Assembly (NCBI GenBank): GCA_002286855.1 | Contig: NRSV01000001.1 | Span: 1,030,276 to 1,094,275, forward strand | Reading direction: 5' to 3' | DNA length: 64,000 nt | Source of the DNA: Bipolaris cookei | Lineage: Eukaryota; Ascomycota; Dothideomycetes; Pleosporales; Pleosporaceae | Shown here: positions 1 to 11,477 of the stretch, piece by piece | Numbering within the stretch: position 1 is the stretch's first letter | Layout of the letters: each line of letters opens with the position of its first letter | Program-made: the position numbers and the translations under genes | Notes under the pieces: generated by a model | The model's input: the letters and a program-made list of their open reading frames with translations, nothing else | The model's database searches: none | Told to the model about the DNA's origin: nothing

Positions 1-1161
1 GTTCCGTTGCAAAGGGATGTAAGTACTGTATGTCAGCTATGCGAAGAGCTTATCTATGATAGATAAAGCGCGCTTTTCAGTATGATGGGATATATAATAG
101 ATATCTGCCTTGTTCACATCAACGTCTACTACGCTGCGCCTCAACGTCGCCTTGTAGTATATGTAAGTATACTTATGTAGAGCATTTCCACAAGGGGGCA
201 GGGTGGGCCTAATGGTGGACTAAGCCCGATATGCTCAAGGGTCCCTAGTCTTGATCGCGACCAACGGTTTCACCAGGTAGTGTGCATCTTTGAAATCAGG
301 CCACCTATGAGAGGGCAGCATGGGGAGATGATGATGTGGTGTGGTGATGCACTTTCAGCCGCACGAGTGTGGGAATACTACGTAGCGATGCAGCGTCCGA
401 AATTGGAATAATCTGGCAGCAAAAATAAAGAATGATTTTCGTGCTGGGACAAGGCCGCACGGAGCGGCTAGTCGCAACGCACTGGACTGTCTTCAACGAC
501 CTGAGCAGCAAGAGAGACGCATGCGCAAGATCGTCATAATGGCCTTGACTGATGTGGACGAAAAAAGGTGTTGGCAAGAATGCAATATGAAAGTGCATGA
601 GGAATGACCTCGGACAATAATTGGGATGCGGAGCCTGAATGTTATATTTAGCGTGTCTATCGCCCATTAGCGCGGCGGGCGGCCCCCTTTGGCTTAGTTT
701 GCCTCCGCCGTCCGCTTGCTGATGCTGCTGCTGCCACCGCGCGCAAAGACCAACCAAGCCCGGCTCTCCTTTCATCAGCCTTGAATCATCGACAAACTCT
801 CTTTCTTTCCCTCTCGCCGTCCCGCCTCACCCTCGTTCCCACCCACGCCTCCCGCAGCCTCTCCGTCAGGAATTCTAACCTTCGCCAGTCACTCGTTTCA
901 GCGGACGAAGGAGTACCCTCTTCACGGCTTGTGTAATCCCTTTTTACCCTGGCGTCGCACCTGCATCGGCCCTAGTTGTTGACACCACTCCCGCCCCCCC
1001 CAATACTTGCACTACCACCCACTCGGTCCTCGACAGCCTTTCGCCCGCCCCTCTGCGCCTTCACCCGCTGAATTTCTACGCGACCTGTCTGCAGCACTTA
1101 GAAGCTCGAGGAAGGGACAATATAATCACTTTTAGCTTTTGGCATTGATTTCTTGGCAAAC
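1..1161. other. Intergenic region and upstream region of the DUF7137-type gene
   Basis: No coding region could be supported. An open frame on the minus strand at 305-775 has low-complexity content and no recognisable domain, so it is treated as chance. From about 780 to 1090 the plus strand is strongly pyrimidine-rich with many CCC and CTC runs, a usual feature of filamentous ascomycete core promoters and 5' leaders. This fits transcription toward the gene starting at 1162. Confidence 0.6.
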
Positions 1162-2202
1162 ATGAGACCAGCTCGGATTCTTGCGGCCGTTGTGGCCATG
1201 TCGTCAGTTACGCATGCTATTTCAGATGCTTTTGACAACATCCACGGTCTGGCTGACGTCAAAGAGGTGCTTTTTGGACGACAAGACAGTAAGTTTTTAC
1301 CCAAATGAAATCAGGTGGTCTCCTGCCATGGATACTAATGGCATGACCTGTAGACAACAACAACAACAATAACAACAACGACAACGACAACAAGTCAGAT
1401 GCTCCAGCAAGCACACCAGCCCCCAAGCCTACGGGTGATAGCAACAACAACAACAACAACAATAACAACAACAACAACAATAACAACAACAACAACAACA
1501 ATAATAATAGCAATGACAACAACGACAACAAGACTGAATCCGACCCCAAGGAGACCGGAACCCCCACAGACAAAGCATCGGGCAGCAAGACAACCAAGAA
1601 GCCAACGAAGTCCACAACCTTCGACCCCCGACTCCCCGCCGGTGGTATCACCATGGTCACCCCAGACGCTCTTGCTGGTTCACAATACTACAAGGTCGGC
1701 GACTACATAACATTCGCTTGGAACTACACCTCCCTCTCTGTCACCCCCACTGCCATCGACGTCCTTGCTTCCTGTACCGCCAACCAAGCCACATACACCA
1801 TCGCTGTCAACATGTCTGCCGCCGAGACACAGGTGGTATGGAACACCAAGGAGACCCCAGAGGGCCAGGCACCCTTCTTGACCGAGAACTACAAGCTCCT
1901 CATCTACGACTCTAACTCGACTGTCACGGCACCACCTCGGGCTGGTTACTTGGGTGCTTACAGCGGTTTCACCTTTGGCATGTACCTGCCCCAGCCATAC
2001 GTTTCCCTCAAGGGTAAATCTTCTTCTGTTATCTTCTCTGGTAAACTCCATGGACTAACAAAATATAGATGGCTGGAACTGCCCTAACTGCAACGCCGCC
2101 CTGTCCAATCTCGAACGAATGACGCTCACAACCATGCTCTTCACCTGCGGGACAACAGTCGGCTCGCTACTGTACTTCACATACCAATTTGGCCTGTGGT
2201 GA
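1162..2202 (+). CDS. Secreted, Asn-rich DUF7137-type protein with C-terminal membrane anchor
   Basis: Three exons are inferred: 1162-1288, 1354-2013 and 2069-2202 (introns GTAAGT...TAG and GTAAAT...TAG), giving 306 residues. The N-terminus (MRPARILAAVVAMSSVTHA) looks like a signal peptide. A run of about 22 Asn residues lies in a low-complexity Asn/Asp/Lys/Thr region around residues 43-100. Then comes a folded domain beginning FDPRLPAGGITMVTPD, with a beta-rich, Ig-like look and Trp residues (FAWNYTSLS, VVWNTKETPEG). Exon 3 encodes a CPNC pair and a single hydrophobic helix (about LTTMLFTCGTTVGSLLYFTY) next to the C-terminus. This order matches the fungal DUF7137 family as I know it; its function is not established. 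The protein probably sits at the cell surface or in the secretory pathway. The start is the first ATG in frame with the signal peptide. Splicing is inferred from reading-frame continuity. Confidence 0.85.
1354..1513 (+). repeat. AAC/AAT trinucleotide repeat coding for poly-Asn
   Basis: Two blocks of AAC/AAT codons, at about 1354-1393 and 1441-1513, encode poly-Asn inside the DUF7137-type gene. Occasional AAT, AGC and GAC codons interrupt the runs. The repeat stays in frame and so changes only linker length. Such codon repeats are prone to slippage, and length polymorphism between isolates is expected. Confidence 0.9.
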
Positions 2203-3250
2203 TGAAGGAATCCAGTCTGGCTCGACTTCATCCCGATTTAGCCTCTCCGTCACACCCCCTCCAGAGACACTCAAATACAAAGACTCGATCCTTGGTCGCT
2301 TACGATAACGGCATTCCCTCTTTACGCTTCACTCCTGTCGATATATCTTCGTGTACACACAGCGCATTTTCATCACTCCTTTAGATTACTTGTTTTTAAA
2401 GAAAAAAATTGGGGGCATCTTGGTGGGTGTTGCAACGGCCGTTGGTCTCGATTTATTGTTTTTTTGCCTCTCGAGCGACTTGCATAAAGCAGACGACATA
2501 GGCAAGGTAGATCCCCTAGCCACACTCCTTTAGTCTTTTTTGAGAGGGGAAGCAAAGTTCTAGGTATCTAAGCATCTGGCGCTGCAAAGGAGTTTTTTAT
2601 TTAGGTTGTTATTTAGGAACGAAAATGGGAAGGACAAGCTGAGGAGATGTCCTTGTGAACCTATGAACCATAGGATAATATTTTGCCCTGTAGCAAAGGC
2701 GGGGGAGAAAGCAGAGAGAGTGAAGAAAAGATGAATACGAATGTTAGTGCCTTGTTGGGACTGTCCCTTTTTCTTGTACAAATCTCATGATCTACCAACA
2801 TCACAACTCATATTCTACCATATCAAACATCTCAAAGACATCTTGCTATTGATTTCGACATCTCTAGAATATTTCTCTTGCAAACAGCCATGATTGACGT
2901 TCATCAGTATATATTACCTAATACCTCCGCATACCCATCCAATAAGCAACGTTCAAGAAGCATAAAATATCCTGCAAAACAAAATGATCATAAGAAAATC
3001 CCGAAACGGGCAAATGGTATCTTGGCAAGCACACCTCATGGACCTCTAGGATCGTCAGAGTAAAATAGACGAGGAGAAAAGAAACGGAAAGAAATCAAAA
3101 GCAAAAAAAGGGTACCTCCATCCATTCGTCCATCCCAGGGAATGAATGCAGAAAAAAATTAGCCCTGCGGCGAAAGGGATCTGGGACCTAAACTTTCTTT
3201 CCTCCACGTTCCCTCTTGTACACTCACAAGTTCATACAGTACTAGCATCT
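2203..3250. other. Convergent intergenic region
   Basis: This lies between the 3' ends of the DUF7137-type gene (plus) and RAD26 (minus). It holds both 3' untranslated regions and short unrecognised open frames. No RNA gene or repeat was seen. Confidence 0.6.
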
Positions 3251-6200
3251 CTACCCACGACGAACACTCGAAGTGCCCCTCACAGGAGTCCTCCACTCAT
3301 CCTTGAGTACCCACCTCCCCCTCTGCGCACTCCCACTTTTCTCAAGCGTAGCAATCAACTTGAGCATTTCCTTGAACTCTTCGTTTCTGCCAGGCTGCGC
3401 ACGACAGTAGTGGTCAAAGTGGTCGACGAGCATGCGGCTGGGGACTGTGCCGCCGTGGGTAAGCATAAAGTCACGGATCATCTCGAGCATGCGGCGGCCC
3501 CGGAACGTCTGGGGCGTAGTAGTGGCAGCGGCGGTAGGGGCGTCAGGTGTCGTGCTGCTGCTGGGCACTGGCCGACCTTGACGCGCGGCGAGGTTGTTGA
3601 GAATCGAGGTTGAAGAGGGGAGGCCGCCGCGAGCACCACCACGTCCACCGCGACCACCGCGCGTAGATGAGCCTCCTCCGTGAGGGGCGTCGGGGCGTCC
3701 TGCTTGGCCAAATTGGCCGGTCCAGGTTGGAGTTCCTGCGGGCACGTTTCTCGCTTCTTCCATGCTTTTCTTCAGCTGCTCGGCTGCCAGGGCGGCTTGT
3801 CGCTTTGCTTCGCGTTGGATGTAGGCGGGATCGGCTTGTACTTTGCGTTTGCGTCCGCCGGCTGTCGAGTTCATGATGGCGTCGTGCTCGAGCACTGAGT
3901 GGACGCCGGTTTTGGCAAATATGGTCGACATGAGACGAGAATCTGTGGGGGTTTTGTCGTCGGTAGCAGTCCCATCTTCGTTTGCAGTAGGAGTCTCTTC
4001 AGAGTCAGAAACGGGAGCTTTGAAAGCTTCGGATCGTGATATGCCTTTTACAGCTGCGAGATCCGTAGCTGCTGTAGCATTGTCATTTTCCTCTACTGCT
4101 GTTTTGCTATCCTCTTCGAATTTGACTTCGGAACCACGAAACAAGTTACCAGTTTCTGTCCCCCCCTCTGCACTCTCACCACCAAGTGTAAACAAATCGT
4201 GCAGATCACTCATCTGGAACGTCTGTCGCTGTTTAGGGTCTTTCAGCACTTTGTTGGTTAAGAACTGTTTGAAGATTTGACGATGGTAGATCTTCTCTTC
4301 GATAGTACCAGCCGACATGAGGCGGTAGATCTCGACTTCTCGCTTCTGTCCCAGACGCCATGATCGCTCTCGAGCCTGAATATCAGTTGATGGATTCCAA
4401 TCTGGATCATATATGATAACGCGATTGGCACCTGTGAGATTGACACCAAGGCCGCCGACTTTCGTGGTGAGTAAGAAAACATGAAGGTTTGGATCCGTGT
4501 TAAACTCGTCCACCATGTTTTGCCGATCCTTGATGGGTGTCTCGCCATCCATTCGGCGCCAGTTGATGTCAGGAAGCTGGCTAATGAATTTTTGCAGGAT
4601 GTCAAGCATGATGCGGTGCTGAGCAAAGAGTAGCGTCTTGTGTCCACCCTTCTTCCACAGGGATAGTAGCTCCTTGACGACCTGCATCTTTCCCGATTTA
4701 TTGGCATTGCCATAGTCGTACCCAGGCTTCTTGGATAGAGTCTTGTGCTCCGTAAGGTCAGGATGATTGCATATCTTGCGAAGATAGTCGACGCCATAAA
4801 GCATTTGGCGCTTGCCGTTTGCGATTGACCTCATATCCTCTGATGCTAGAAAGGCTTCGTAAGCTTGTCGCTGCTGCTTTGTCAACTTACAGAAAAGCAC
4901 TTGTTCTTTCTTCTGTGGCAAATCGGTTGCAACATCAGCTTTGAAACGCTGGAGCAAGTATGGGCTAACAGCATCTTTCAGGGTTTCAGCGCATCGGACT
5001 GCAGTCTCAAATTCTAGATTCGAAGCATTTGCATATCCTCCACGCTTGATTGGAAATTCGAACTGGTTGCGAAAATTGACAAGGGTACCAAGCCGCATAG
5101 GGAAGACGAAATCGAACAGTGACCAAAGTTCTGTCAGATTGTTTTGCATTGGAGTTCCCGAGAGAATGATGCGGTTTGGTGTACGAAGTTTTTTGCAGTG
5201 GATAGTGATGGCAGTGTTGGGGTTCCGAATCTTGTGTCCCTCGTCTAAGATGGCGCATTCCCATTCAGTCGGAATTAGAAACTCAGCGTATGTTTGCAGC
5301 CCCGAGTAAGTGGTGACGAGTACGTGTCCATCCCGCTTAACCTTTTCGAGTATCTTCTTAGCAGCTTTACCGGCGCCAGTCAGAGTTGTATCATAGTCGC
5401 CATAGTTCCGAAGTTCCATCTCTCGTTCTATACGGTCTTCGCGTCGGGTATCTAGCATACCGCTACCAGATGTATGTAAGATAGAGACACGTAGAGCTGG
5501 CCACCAACGGTGAAACTCATTCACCCACTGCTTCATGACAGTTGCTGGACATACTACAATAACAGGCTTGGTGAGTAGCTTCGAATAATGGAGGCCTGCA
5601 ACGAAGCTGACGGCCTGTATTGTTTTACCAAGACCCATCTCGTCTCCAATGATACCGCCCACGTTTTGAGAATATAACTCCCATAACCACTGCACACCCG
5701 TCTTCTGATAGTCGAACAATGCTGGATAGATATCACCAGGAATTCGAAATCCACCATCAAACTCTGCATTGGCTTCGGTAGGATGAGGCTGGTAACACTC
5801 TTGTTCTTCTTCATCCGCAGCTGTCTCACAATTGTTGGCTTTCGCCTTCTTCCTTGCCGCTGCTCGATTCTTTGACCAAGTCTCTACACGTTTCCGGTAG
5901 ACTCGCTCGTTACCGTCATCAACACCTGCAAGATCCTCAACCACTGTTTCTTCTGTAGATGCAGCTTTGGCTTTCTTCGACTTTTTGCCCTTGGCTTTGC
6001 GCTTGCGACCGGTAGCTTCCTCTGCATACGAGTCATCTTCGGCTGTGTCTTGCACGTCTTCGTCCGACTCATCTAACGTCGCAAGCTGGCGATTGGTCAT
6101 ACCAGGCTCGAAGGCGTCATCAGAGTCCGGGTCTGCAAAACCGAGGTCTGCGCCGGACTCGCTATTGGGAGTAGCCTTCCTTCGCTTCCTAGACCGTGCT

Positions 6201-6910
6201 GGAGAATGTGGACTAGGAGCTTCTGAACTAGACTCGACGTCCTCAAAGCCAGGCTTCATCAAATTACGGTGCGAAACAGGTCCTTTTGCTGCCTCTACCA
6301 CCATGTCTTCAACCTCAGCATCCAGCATGACGTCCCCTAGGGTCCCCGAGCCCGGTTGGTTTTGCGCCAACTTGGAGAAAGGTGTAATTTTTCCTGTGCG
6401 AATAAGCCACTCACGCTGTGTTTCGTTGGGCAGGGGCCCATTCACGTTATCTCCCGCTACTTCATCTGCCCCAGATTCTTTGTGGCGATCGTTGATGCGC
6501 TGTTGTATGCCATCCATCTCTTTATCCAGGTCGTCGATCTTCTGTCGATATGCTGCCATGTCGCCACGGAGTTTTGCCTTCTGTGTATCGAGAGCTGGTA
6601 AAGCCAAACGGTTTTTGAGCTTCTGTATAGCAGCCTCTGCTCGTTTTGCTTCAGCATCCAATTTTTCTATGCGCTTTTTGTCCCGAGCATCTGCCTGCTC
6701 TATGAGCATCTGGTCGGCCTGCCGGCCAATATCTCGTTCCAAGTCGTCTTGTGCTCGAGTACCGGTTGTCAGGAATTTTAGTCTCTCTGTTTCGTCCGCA
6801 TCGGAGGCGATGCCTTCGTCTGGAATCTGGTTGCCATCGTCGGCTGGAGCGTCGTCAATGGTAGTGGCAGGTGCCCCAGCTGACGCTTCATGTGCAGAGG
6901 GCGACGACAT
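3251..6910 (-). CDS. RAD26: SNF2-family DNA-dependent ATPase, RAD26/CSB (ERCC6) homologue
   Basis: A single uninterrupted frame of 1219 residues. I chose the ATG at 6910 (MSSPSAHEAS); an in-frame ATG at 6976 would add 22 residues. The order is an acidic and coiled-coil N-terminus (about 60-190), a Lys/Arg-rich nuclear-localisation-like region (about 230-390), then the SNF2 ATPase. Motif I is GDEMGLGKT near residue 429, the DEAH-like box is DEGH near 557, followed by SGTPMQNNL. The helicase C-lobe includes GGLGVNLTGANRVI and ends with RSWRLGQ. An Arg/Gly-rich linker leads to a C-terminal winged-helix-like segment (about 1135-1210), as in CSB/Rad26. The family acts in transcription-coupled nucleotide excision repair by engaging stalled RNA polymerase II. 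All motifs look intact, so it is probably functional. The RAD26 subfamily assignment rests on the C-terminal segment, the length, and NEFHRWWPALRVSILHTSGS-type spacing. Confidence 0.93.
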   Translation of the reverse strand: MSSPSAHEASAGAPATTIDDAPADDGNQIPDEGIASDADETERLKFLTTGTRAQDDLERDIGRQADQMLIEQADARDKKRIEKLDAEAKRAEAAIQKLKNRLALPALDTQKAKLRGDMAAYRQKIDDLDKEMDGIQQRINDRHKESGADEVAGDNVNGPLPNETQREWLIRTGKITPFSKLAQNQPGSGTLGDVMLDAEVEDMVVEAAKGPVSHRNLMKPGFEDVESSSEAPSPHSPARSRKRRKATPNSESGADLGFADPDSDDAFEPGMTNRQLATLDESDEDVQDTAEDDSYAEEATGRKRKAKGKKSKKAKAASTEETVVEDLAGVDDGNERVYRKRVETWSKNRAAARKKAKANNCETAADEEEQECYQPHPTEANAEFDGGFRIPGDIYPALFDYQKTGVQWLWELYSQNVGGIIGDEMGLGKTIQAVSFVAGLHYSKLLTKPVIVVCPATVMKQWVNEFHRWWPALRVSILHTSGSGMLDTRREDRIEREMELRNYGDYDTTLTGAGKAAKKILEKVKRDGHVLVTTYSGLQTYAEFLIPTEWECAILDEGHKIRNPNTAITIHCKKLRTPNRIILSGTPMQNNLTELWSLFDFVFPMRLGTLVNFRNQFEFPIKRGGYANASNLEFETAVRCAETLKDAVSPYLLQRFKADVATDLPQKKEQVLFCKLTKQQRQAYEAFLASEDMRSIANGKRQMLYGVDYLRKICNHPDLTEHKTLSKKPGYDYGNANKSGKMQVVKELLSLWKKGGHKTLLFAQHRIMLDILQKFISQLPDINWRRMDGETPIKDRQNMVDEFNTDPNLHVFLLTTKVGGLGVNLTGANRVIIYDPDWNPSTDIQARERSWRLGQKREVEIYRLMSAGTIEEKIYHRQIFKQFLTNKVLKDPKQRQTFQMSDLHDLFTLGGESAEGGTETGNLFRGSEVKFEEDSKTAVEENDNATAATDLAAVKGISRSEAFKAPVSDSEETPTANEDGTATDDKTPTDSRLMSTIFAKTGVHSVLEHDAIMNSTAGGRKRKVQADPAYIQREAKRQAALAAEQLKKSMEEARNVPAGTPTWTGQFGQAGRPDAPHGGGSSTRGGRGGRGGARGGLPSSTSILNNLAARQGRPVPSSSTTPDAPTAAATTTPQTFRGRRMLEMIRDFMLTHGGTVPSRMLVDHFDHYCRAQPGRNEEFKEMLKLIATLEKSGSAQRGRWVLKDEWRTPVRGTSSVRRG

Positions 6911-8306
6911 TTTGAGGACGAGCTTTGGAGAAGAGGCAAGAGTCCGAAGGGATCTATCGTGGGGCAAGATGTGCAAAGACTGGCTGGTGACGCCTCGCCA
7001 CTGTCAGCTCGAAATCAAGGGAAGGTGCGCTGAAGGCAACAGCGGGCAGGCGCACAGCGGGAAGGGACACAAGCCAGAAGGCTATGGTATAGGTGAATGC
7101 ATCGCGATGAAAATAAAGATATTAAAGGTAGTGCATGAGGCGACGCTACAACAGAACCTGCCGAGTAACAAAGTTGCGACGATGATGAATACTTTTGTCT
7201 GTAGCAATGATATCACTACCCAGAACGCGCTAGGCGGACGGCCGCGGCTCACTTCCGCGTTACTACCACGGCCCCTCGATGTGTCTAGACATGCAGTGTA
7301 TCCAAGCGTCGAACAGATTAGGAAAGCCTCCACCAACAGCACATGCACAGCTCCGCCATGTCAGCCCAACAAGGAGTTGCAATCCCTGCTGCTCTAATTG
7401 CAACTGACAGGGTCCTGCGATGAGCACCGCTTGTTGCATGCCATGTCTTCATGTCTTAGCATAGAGCAACTCAGATATATTCACTGGACATGTCGACCCA
7501 ACACTTCTGCGTTCAGCCTCGCGCATGTCGTAGCGGTGGCGTCAGTTCGAAACCTACCGCTCCCCCTTTCTTCTCGTAGACTGACTCGTGATCTCAAATC
7601 AGATCAGTTGGGTACGTAGGCATTTTGTATTCAACAAACTTAGTTGGACCCCGGGGCTTACATACATGCTATATGACCTGCTTGGCTGCACAACGCATCA
7701 GCAATAAGAGCCAGGATCTAATGTAAATACTCATGTATGTCATGAAGGGCATATCACCCAAAGGGCGCAACCCTCACTGGCTACAGCAAGTATCGGACTG
7801 GCTGGCTGTCTCATGTGCGGCTGTCTTCAAGGTGAAGATTTATCCGGCCCATGCTACGACCCAGCAGAGGCTGTCGCCTAGAGAATCCTCCCGTGGTAGG
7901 ATGTGGGGAAGCGAGGCAATGTTACTCCGTGTGCAGGGCGGCTCACCTGTTTCGGTAATGTATTACCAGGATCCCATCCTTCTGTCAATGCTTTGGGTAT
8001 TTCCTTCTGCGTGTTTGCGACAGTTTGGGCGAGACTGAGTCGCTGCTCGCCCGCTTCCGCTCCTGATCAAGCCACTCATGATTATGATGATCCCATGGCC
8101 GTCCGCCCGCTGCATGATGGCGTTAGAGGGCGCTATGTTGTGGGCCATTGACTGTCGTGTATATGTTTGACAATCAGGGCTTGTGTTTCCGTTTCGCGCG
8201 AACGTGAACATGACTTGTGTAGCTCCTCCCTAATACCAACACAGCAAACCTCCATCTGCTTGTTTCCATAACATAGTCGTTCATCTTGCACCAACACTAC
8301 GCCTAC
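6911..8306. other. Divergent intergenic region between RAD26 and the rhodopsin-domain gene
   Basis: About 1.4 kb. Open frames at 7733-8038 and 7903-8151 have no recognisable domain and mixed codon usage, and they overlap each other. They are not accepted as genes. The stretch must contain both promoters. No repeat or RNA gene is evident. Confidence 0.5.
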
Positions 8307-9674
8307 ATGGCTCCTCATGGACTGCTTTCTATTACACTGGCCTTTGCGCTTACTTCTACCTCGACCATAGTGGTGGCTCTCAGGTGAGCACGTGTCAATA
8401 CAGATATCACCAGGCTCTAATCTAACGCATCTCAGATTTTACACCAGGTACTTTGTCGTTGGAAAGCTTACTATTCCCGACTGGATCATGCTCCTGGCAC
8501 TCGTAGGTTGATCATCTGTGACCCATTAAGAAACCCTGACTAACACTAGCACAGATAGGGACCTGGTACGATACACCTTTTTTCACATGCACATAATACA
8601 AAGGCTGACATTCACGCTCTATTTCACAGGGCATCTACAGTAATCAACTGGTACATGGTCCAATTCATGGTCCACAGAAGCGTCGATGTAAGCCACTACT
8701 CCTCATTGAAGTGATAAAAAACTGACATATTGGAGCCCAATGTTCCGGAAACAATTGAGAGGGTCGTTGTTGGCACTCTGCTATCGATCTGGCTATACCG
8801 ACTGAACTATATCGTTGACCTCTGCCTTGTCAAAACATCGATCCTACTGTGTAAGTCGTATTTCATCTTTGAACCCCATACATTGCGGGGTTCTAGAATT
8901 TGGATTTCCAATGTGCATGCAGCTAATGCAACGACAGTCTACAATGAAATTGCTGCATCGAACAAACGCTTCCACTTTGGCGTCCGAGCCCTACTCGTTT
9001 TCAACATTGTTGGTGGAATTGCCATGACCTTTGCCTCCATCTTTGTGTGCTATCCAGTCGCTGATGCATGGTCGTTTGAGGTCTTCATGGGCAGAGTGAA
9101 GGGCAAGGCAGCCACGCACTGTTATTACCCAGGACCTTTTTGGCTCTCCAACGCTGGCTACAACCTCGTCACCGATGTGATCATCTGGACAGTGCCGATG
9201 GCGTTTTTCATGAATCTCCAGGCAATACCACTGAGACGGCGTCTCGAGCTCGTAGCCACCTTCTCGGTGGGCATCGTAGCTATCATAGCGTCGGTGATTC
9301 GACTTTACACGATTGTGCTCTGGTTGTATAGCTTCGAGCAGCAGAGGATAAACACGGCAAACATGTTGATATGGAGCCAGGTGGAACAACACGCCGGTCT
9401 CATAGCAGGCTCTATCCCGTTCTTGCGGCCACTGTATCGTCAGGTGCTGGCTAGGGCAAGGAGAAGAGAGCCGAATAGCCCCAGTCCGGCAGTGCATCTA
9501 GTTCAGGAACTTGCACCAGAGCTGGTTCAGGGAATGCTCCGGAGGCCCATCCTTCCCTCGACAACCTCTACATGTGGCTCGAGCAACCGGGAATTCAGGC
9601 GACCCGAGTGGGTTCTTGAACCAATCGAACCTGTTGGGAAGGATTGTGTTTGGGAAGTGCTGCACCCTACTTGA
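8307..9674 (+). CDS. Fungal rhodopsin-domain integral membrane protein
   Basis: Six exons keep one frame: 8307-8383, 8436-8502, 8555-8565 (11 bp), 8630-8687, 8736-8850 and 8938-9674, giving 354 residues. The N-terminus (MAPHGLLSITLAFALTSTS) opens a hydrophobic multi-pass protein. Family-like signatures include YFVVGKLTIPDWIMLLA, a LCLVKTSILLFYNEI-type helix made by joining exons 5 and 6, YNLVTDVIIWTVPM, and the conserved end of the membrane core (ANMLIWSQVEQHAGLIAGS). This matches the fungal rhodopsin/PTH11-like membrane domain family (PF20684 type), whose members mostly have unknown function and lack evidence of retinal binding. A hydrophilic tail of about 70 residues follows. The 48-bp intron 4 (8688-8735) ends in TTGGAG, a weak acceptor, and the 11-bp exon is unusual, so cDNA would settle these two boundaries. 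Confidence 0.82.
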
Positions 9675-10461
9675 GGCTTTTTATTTTCAACATACAAGAT
9701 ACGCTATGGACATGTTGTGGGTAGATTCTAAAAAGGCGTAATATTAGGCTGAGGGCGAGTCGCAAGACTGGAATTGGAGGTAAGGGCTATACGATACGTA
9801 TAATGAACAACATCATGACCCATCCTGATAAGCTAGCACGCAGGGGTATGTCTAGTTACTCTGCCGTTTGAATTATTTCGAGATGAGGAGCAAGTATACC
9901 CCTTCTTGGCGAGACGTGATGGTAACGCCACGATTGGCCATGGTGGTATGACATGCCGACACGCGCCACAGATGCCGATCTGGCGACTGTTCATGTGTAA
10001 TCAGCGGTTGGTCGGCTCACCGTGACACGATCCACTGAGGGGGCGGCATAGAGAACATAGTGAGAATCTTTCGGCAGCGGCTTGACACCAGCTACCCCCT
10101 ATGTGGCAGAAGGCGGTCAGCCCCAACCGGTCGTAGCGGGCGGTATGTGATTGGTCAGCCGGCAGGGACGCATCTCTGGGCAGGCACTAGTGCCGTGGGT
10201 GTGGACTCGTCGGCCTTTCGGAACAGCAGTGAACCTGGGTGGCAAAAGTGGTACGAATGGCGATCAGGGCGCCGCCAATCTGCAATTTACTTAATCCGCC
10301 GCCTCCTTTGCCGCTACTTTGCTCGTACCCTCACTGCGCTCCCGCCAATCGCTCCCTCACCCTCTCTGCTCCTTGCAGTCATTCCTTCTTTTTTCTTCTA
10401 GTCTCTGGTACAAAAAAAGAGCCACCCACAACGGTTGTGCTGAGCATTGCGACCCTGCAAA
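9675..10461. other. Intergenic region, ERG25 promoter side
   Basis: It contains the 3' region of the rhodopsin-domain gene and the upstream region of the ERG25-like gene. A pyrimidine-rich tract around 10300-10400 (repeated CTC, TTCTTTTT) lies just before the predicted start and resembles a core promoter and leader. No gene was recognised. Confidence 0.5.
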
Positions 10462-11477
10462 ATGTACGTCCCTGACGCAGTCCGCATCCCGCACAACAAC
10501 ACATGCTTACCCGCTTCAGGAACAACGCAACCTCAATCCTGACGCCCATGGCGCAGGACACGTACTGGGGCTCCTTTGAAGAGATTTCCAAGTACAATGT
10601 GCAGCTCAACTACCTCGAGAGGATGTGGATGACCTGGTACGCATGGATGGGCAACGATATCCTGGCCACGGGCATCATGTCTTTTACCATTCACGAGTTG
10701 TTCTACTTCGGCCGCTCACTTCCCTGGATCATCATCGACTTCATACCCTACTTCAACCGCTTTAAGATCCAACAGGTGTGTTGCCAACGACATAGGCTTG
10801 GCATGGCTGAAGCTAACTCACCATAGAACAAAATCCCTACTGCTTGGGAACAGACACAATGCGCCCTCCTCGTCCTCCTCTCCCACTTCACTGTCGAACT
10901 TCCTCAGATCTGGCTGTTCCACCCCATGTGCCAGTACTTTGGCCTCCAGACCTCTGTTCCCTTCCCCAGCATCTACAAGATGGCATACCAGATTGCCATT
11001 TTCTTCGTTTTCGAGGACGCATGGCACTATTGGGCCCACCGCGCCATGCACGCCAGCTCATTCCTGTACAAGAACGTCCACAAGATTCACCACCAATATT
11101 CTGCCCCCTTCGGTCTCGCTGCCGAGTATGCCTCGCCTATTGAGGTTATGGTTTTGGGTTTCGGCAGTGTCGGTGTTCCCATCGTGTGGTGCGCCATCAC
11201 CAAGGACCTTCACATCCTGACCATGTATTGCTGGATTGTGCTACGTCTGTTCCAAGCTATTGATGCCCACAGCGGCTATGAGTTCCCCTGGAGTCTGCAC
11301 CACATCCTGCCTTTCTGGGCTGGTGCTGAGCACCACGACGTTCATCACGAGAAGTTCATTGGCAACTACGCTAGCAGCTTCAGGTGGTGGGACTTCGTCC
11401 TTGATACCGAGGCTGGTGCCGAGGCCTCCAAGAAGCGCAGAGAGCGCAAGTTGGCCAAGCTCAGGAAGGCCCAGTAA
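10462..11477 (+). CDS. ERG25: ERG25-like C-4 methylsterol oxidase
   Basis: Inferred exons are 10462-10463, 10520-10775 and 10827-11477, giving 302 residues. The start codon itself appears split: AT at 10462-10463, a GTACGT...TTCAG intron, then G at 10520. This gives the N-terminus MNNATSILTPMAQDTYWGSF. An alternative start is the in-frame ATG at 10503 inside that intron. The three His clusters of the membrane-bound fatty-acid-hydroxylase/sterol-desaturase family are intact: HRAMH, HKIHH and HHDVHH; they bind the di-iron centre. Hydrophobic helices flank them, and the C-terminus is Lys/Arg-rich (KKRRERKLAKLRKAQ) in place of the classic ER-retention signal. The enzyme oxidises the C-4 methyl groups of ergosterol precursors in the ER. 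Length agrees with the family (about 300 residues). Confidence 0.92.

Noticed and set aside
305..775. 156-residue minus-strand open frame
   Set aside because: No domain, atypical composition, and it overlaps the upstream region of an expressed-looking gene; likely chance.
1259..1660. Poly-Leu and poly-Cys frames opposite the Asn repeat
   Set aside because: They are other-frame readings of the AAC repeat in a well-supported gene.
5967..7397. 476-residue plus-strand frame opposite RAD26
   Set aside because: It is Ser/Arg-rich shadow sequence of the conserved minus-strand gene.
7733..8151. Two overlapping plus-strand frames
   Set aside because: No recognisable domain or splice structure, and they lie in a divergent promoter region.
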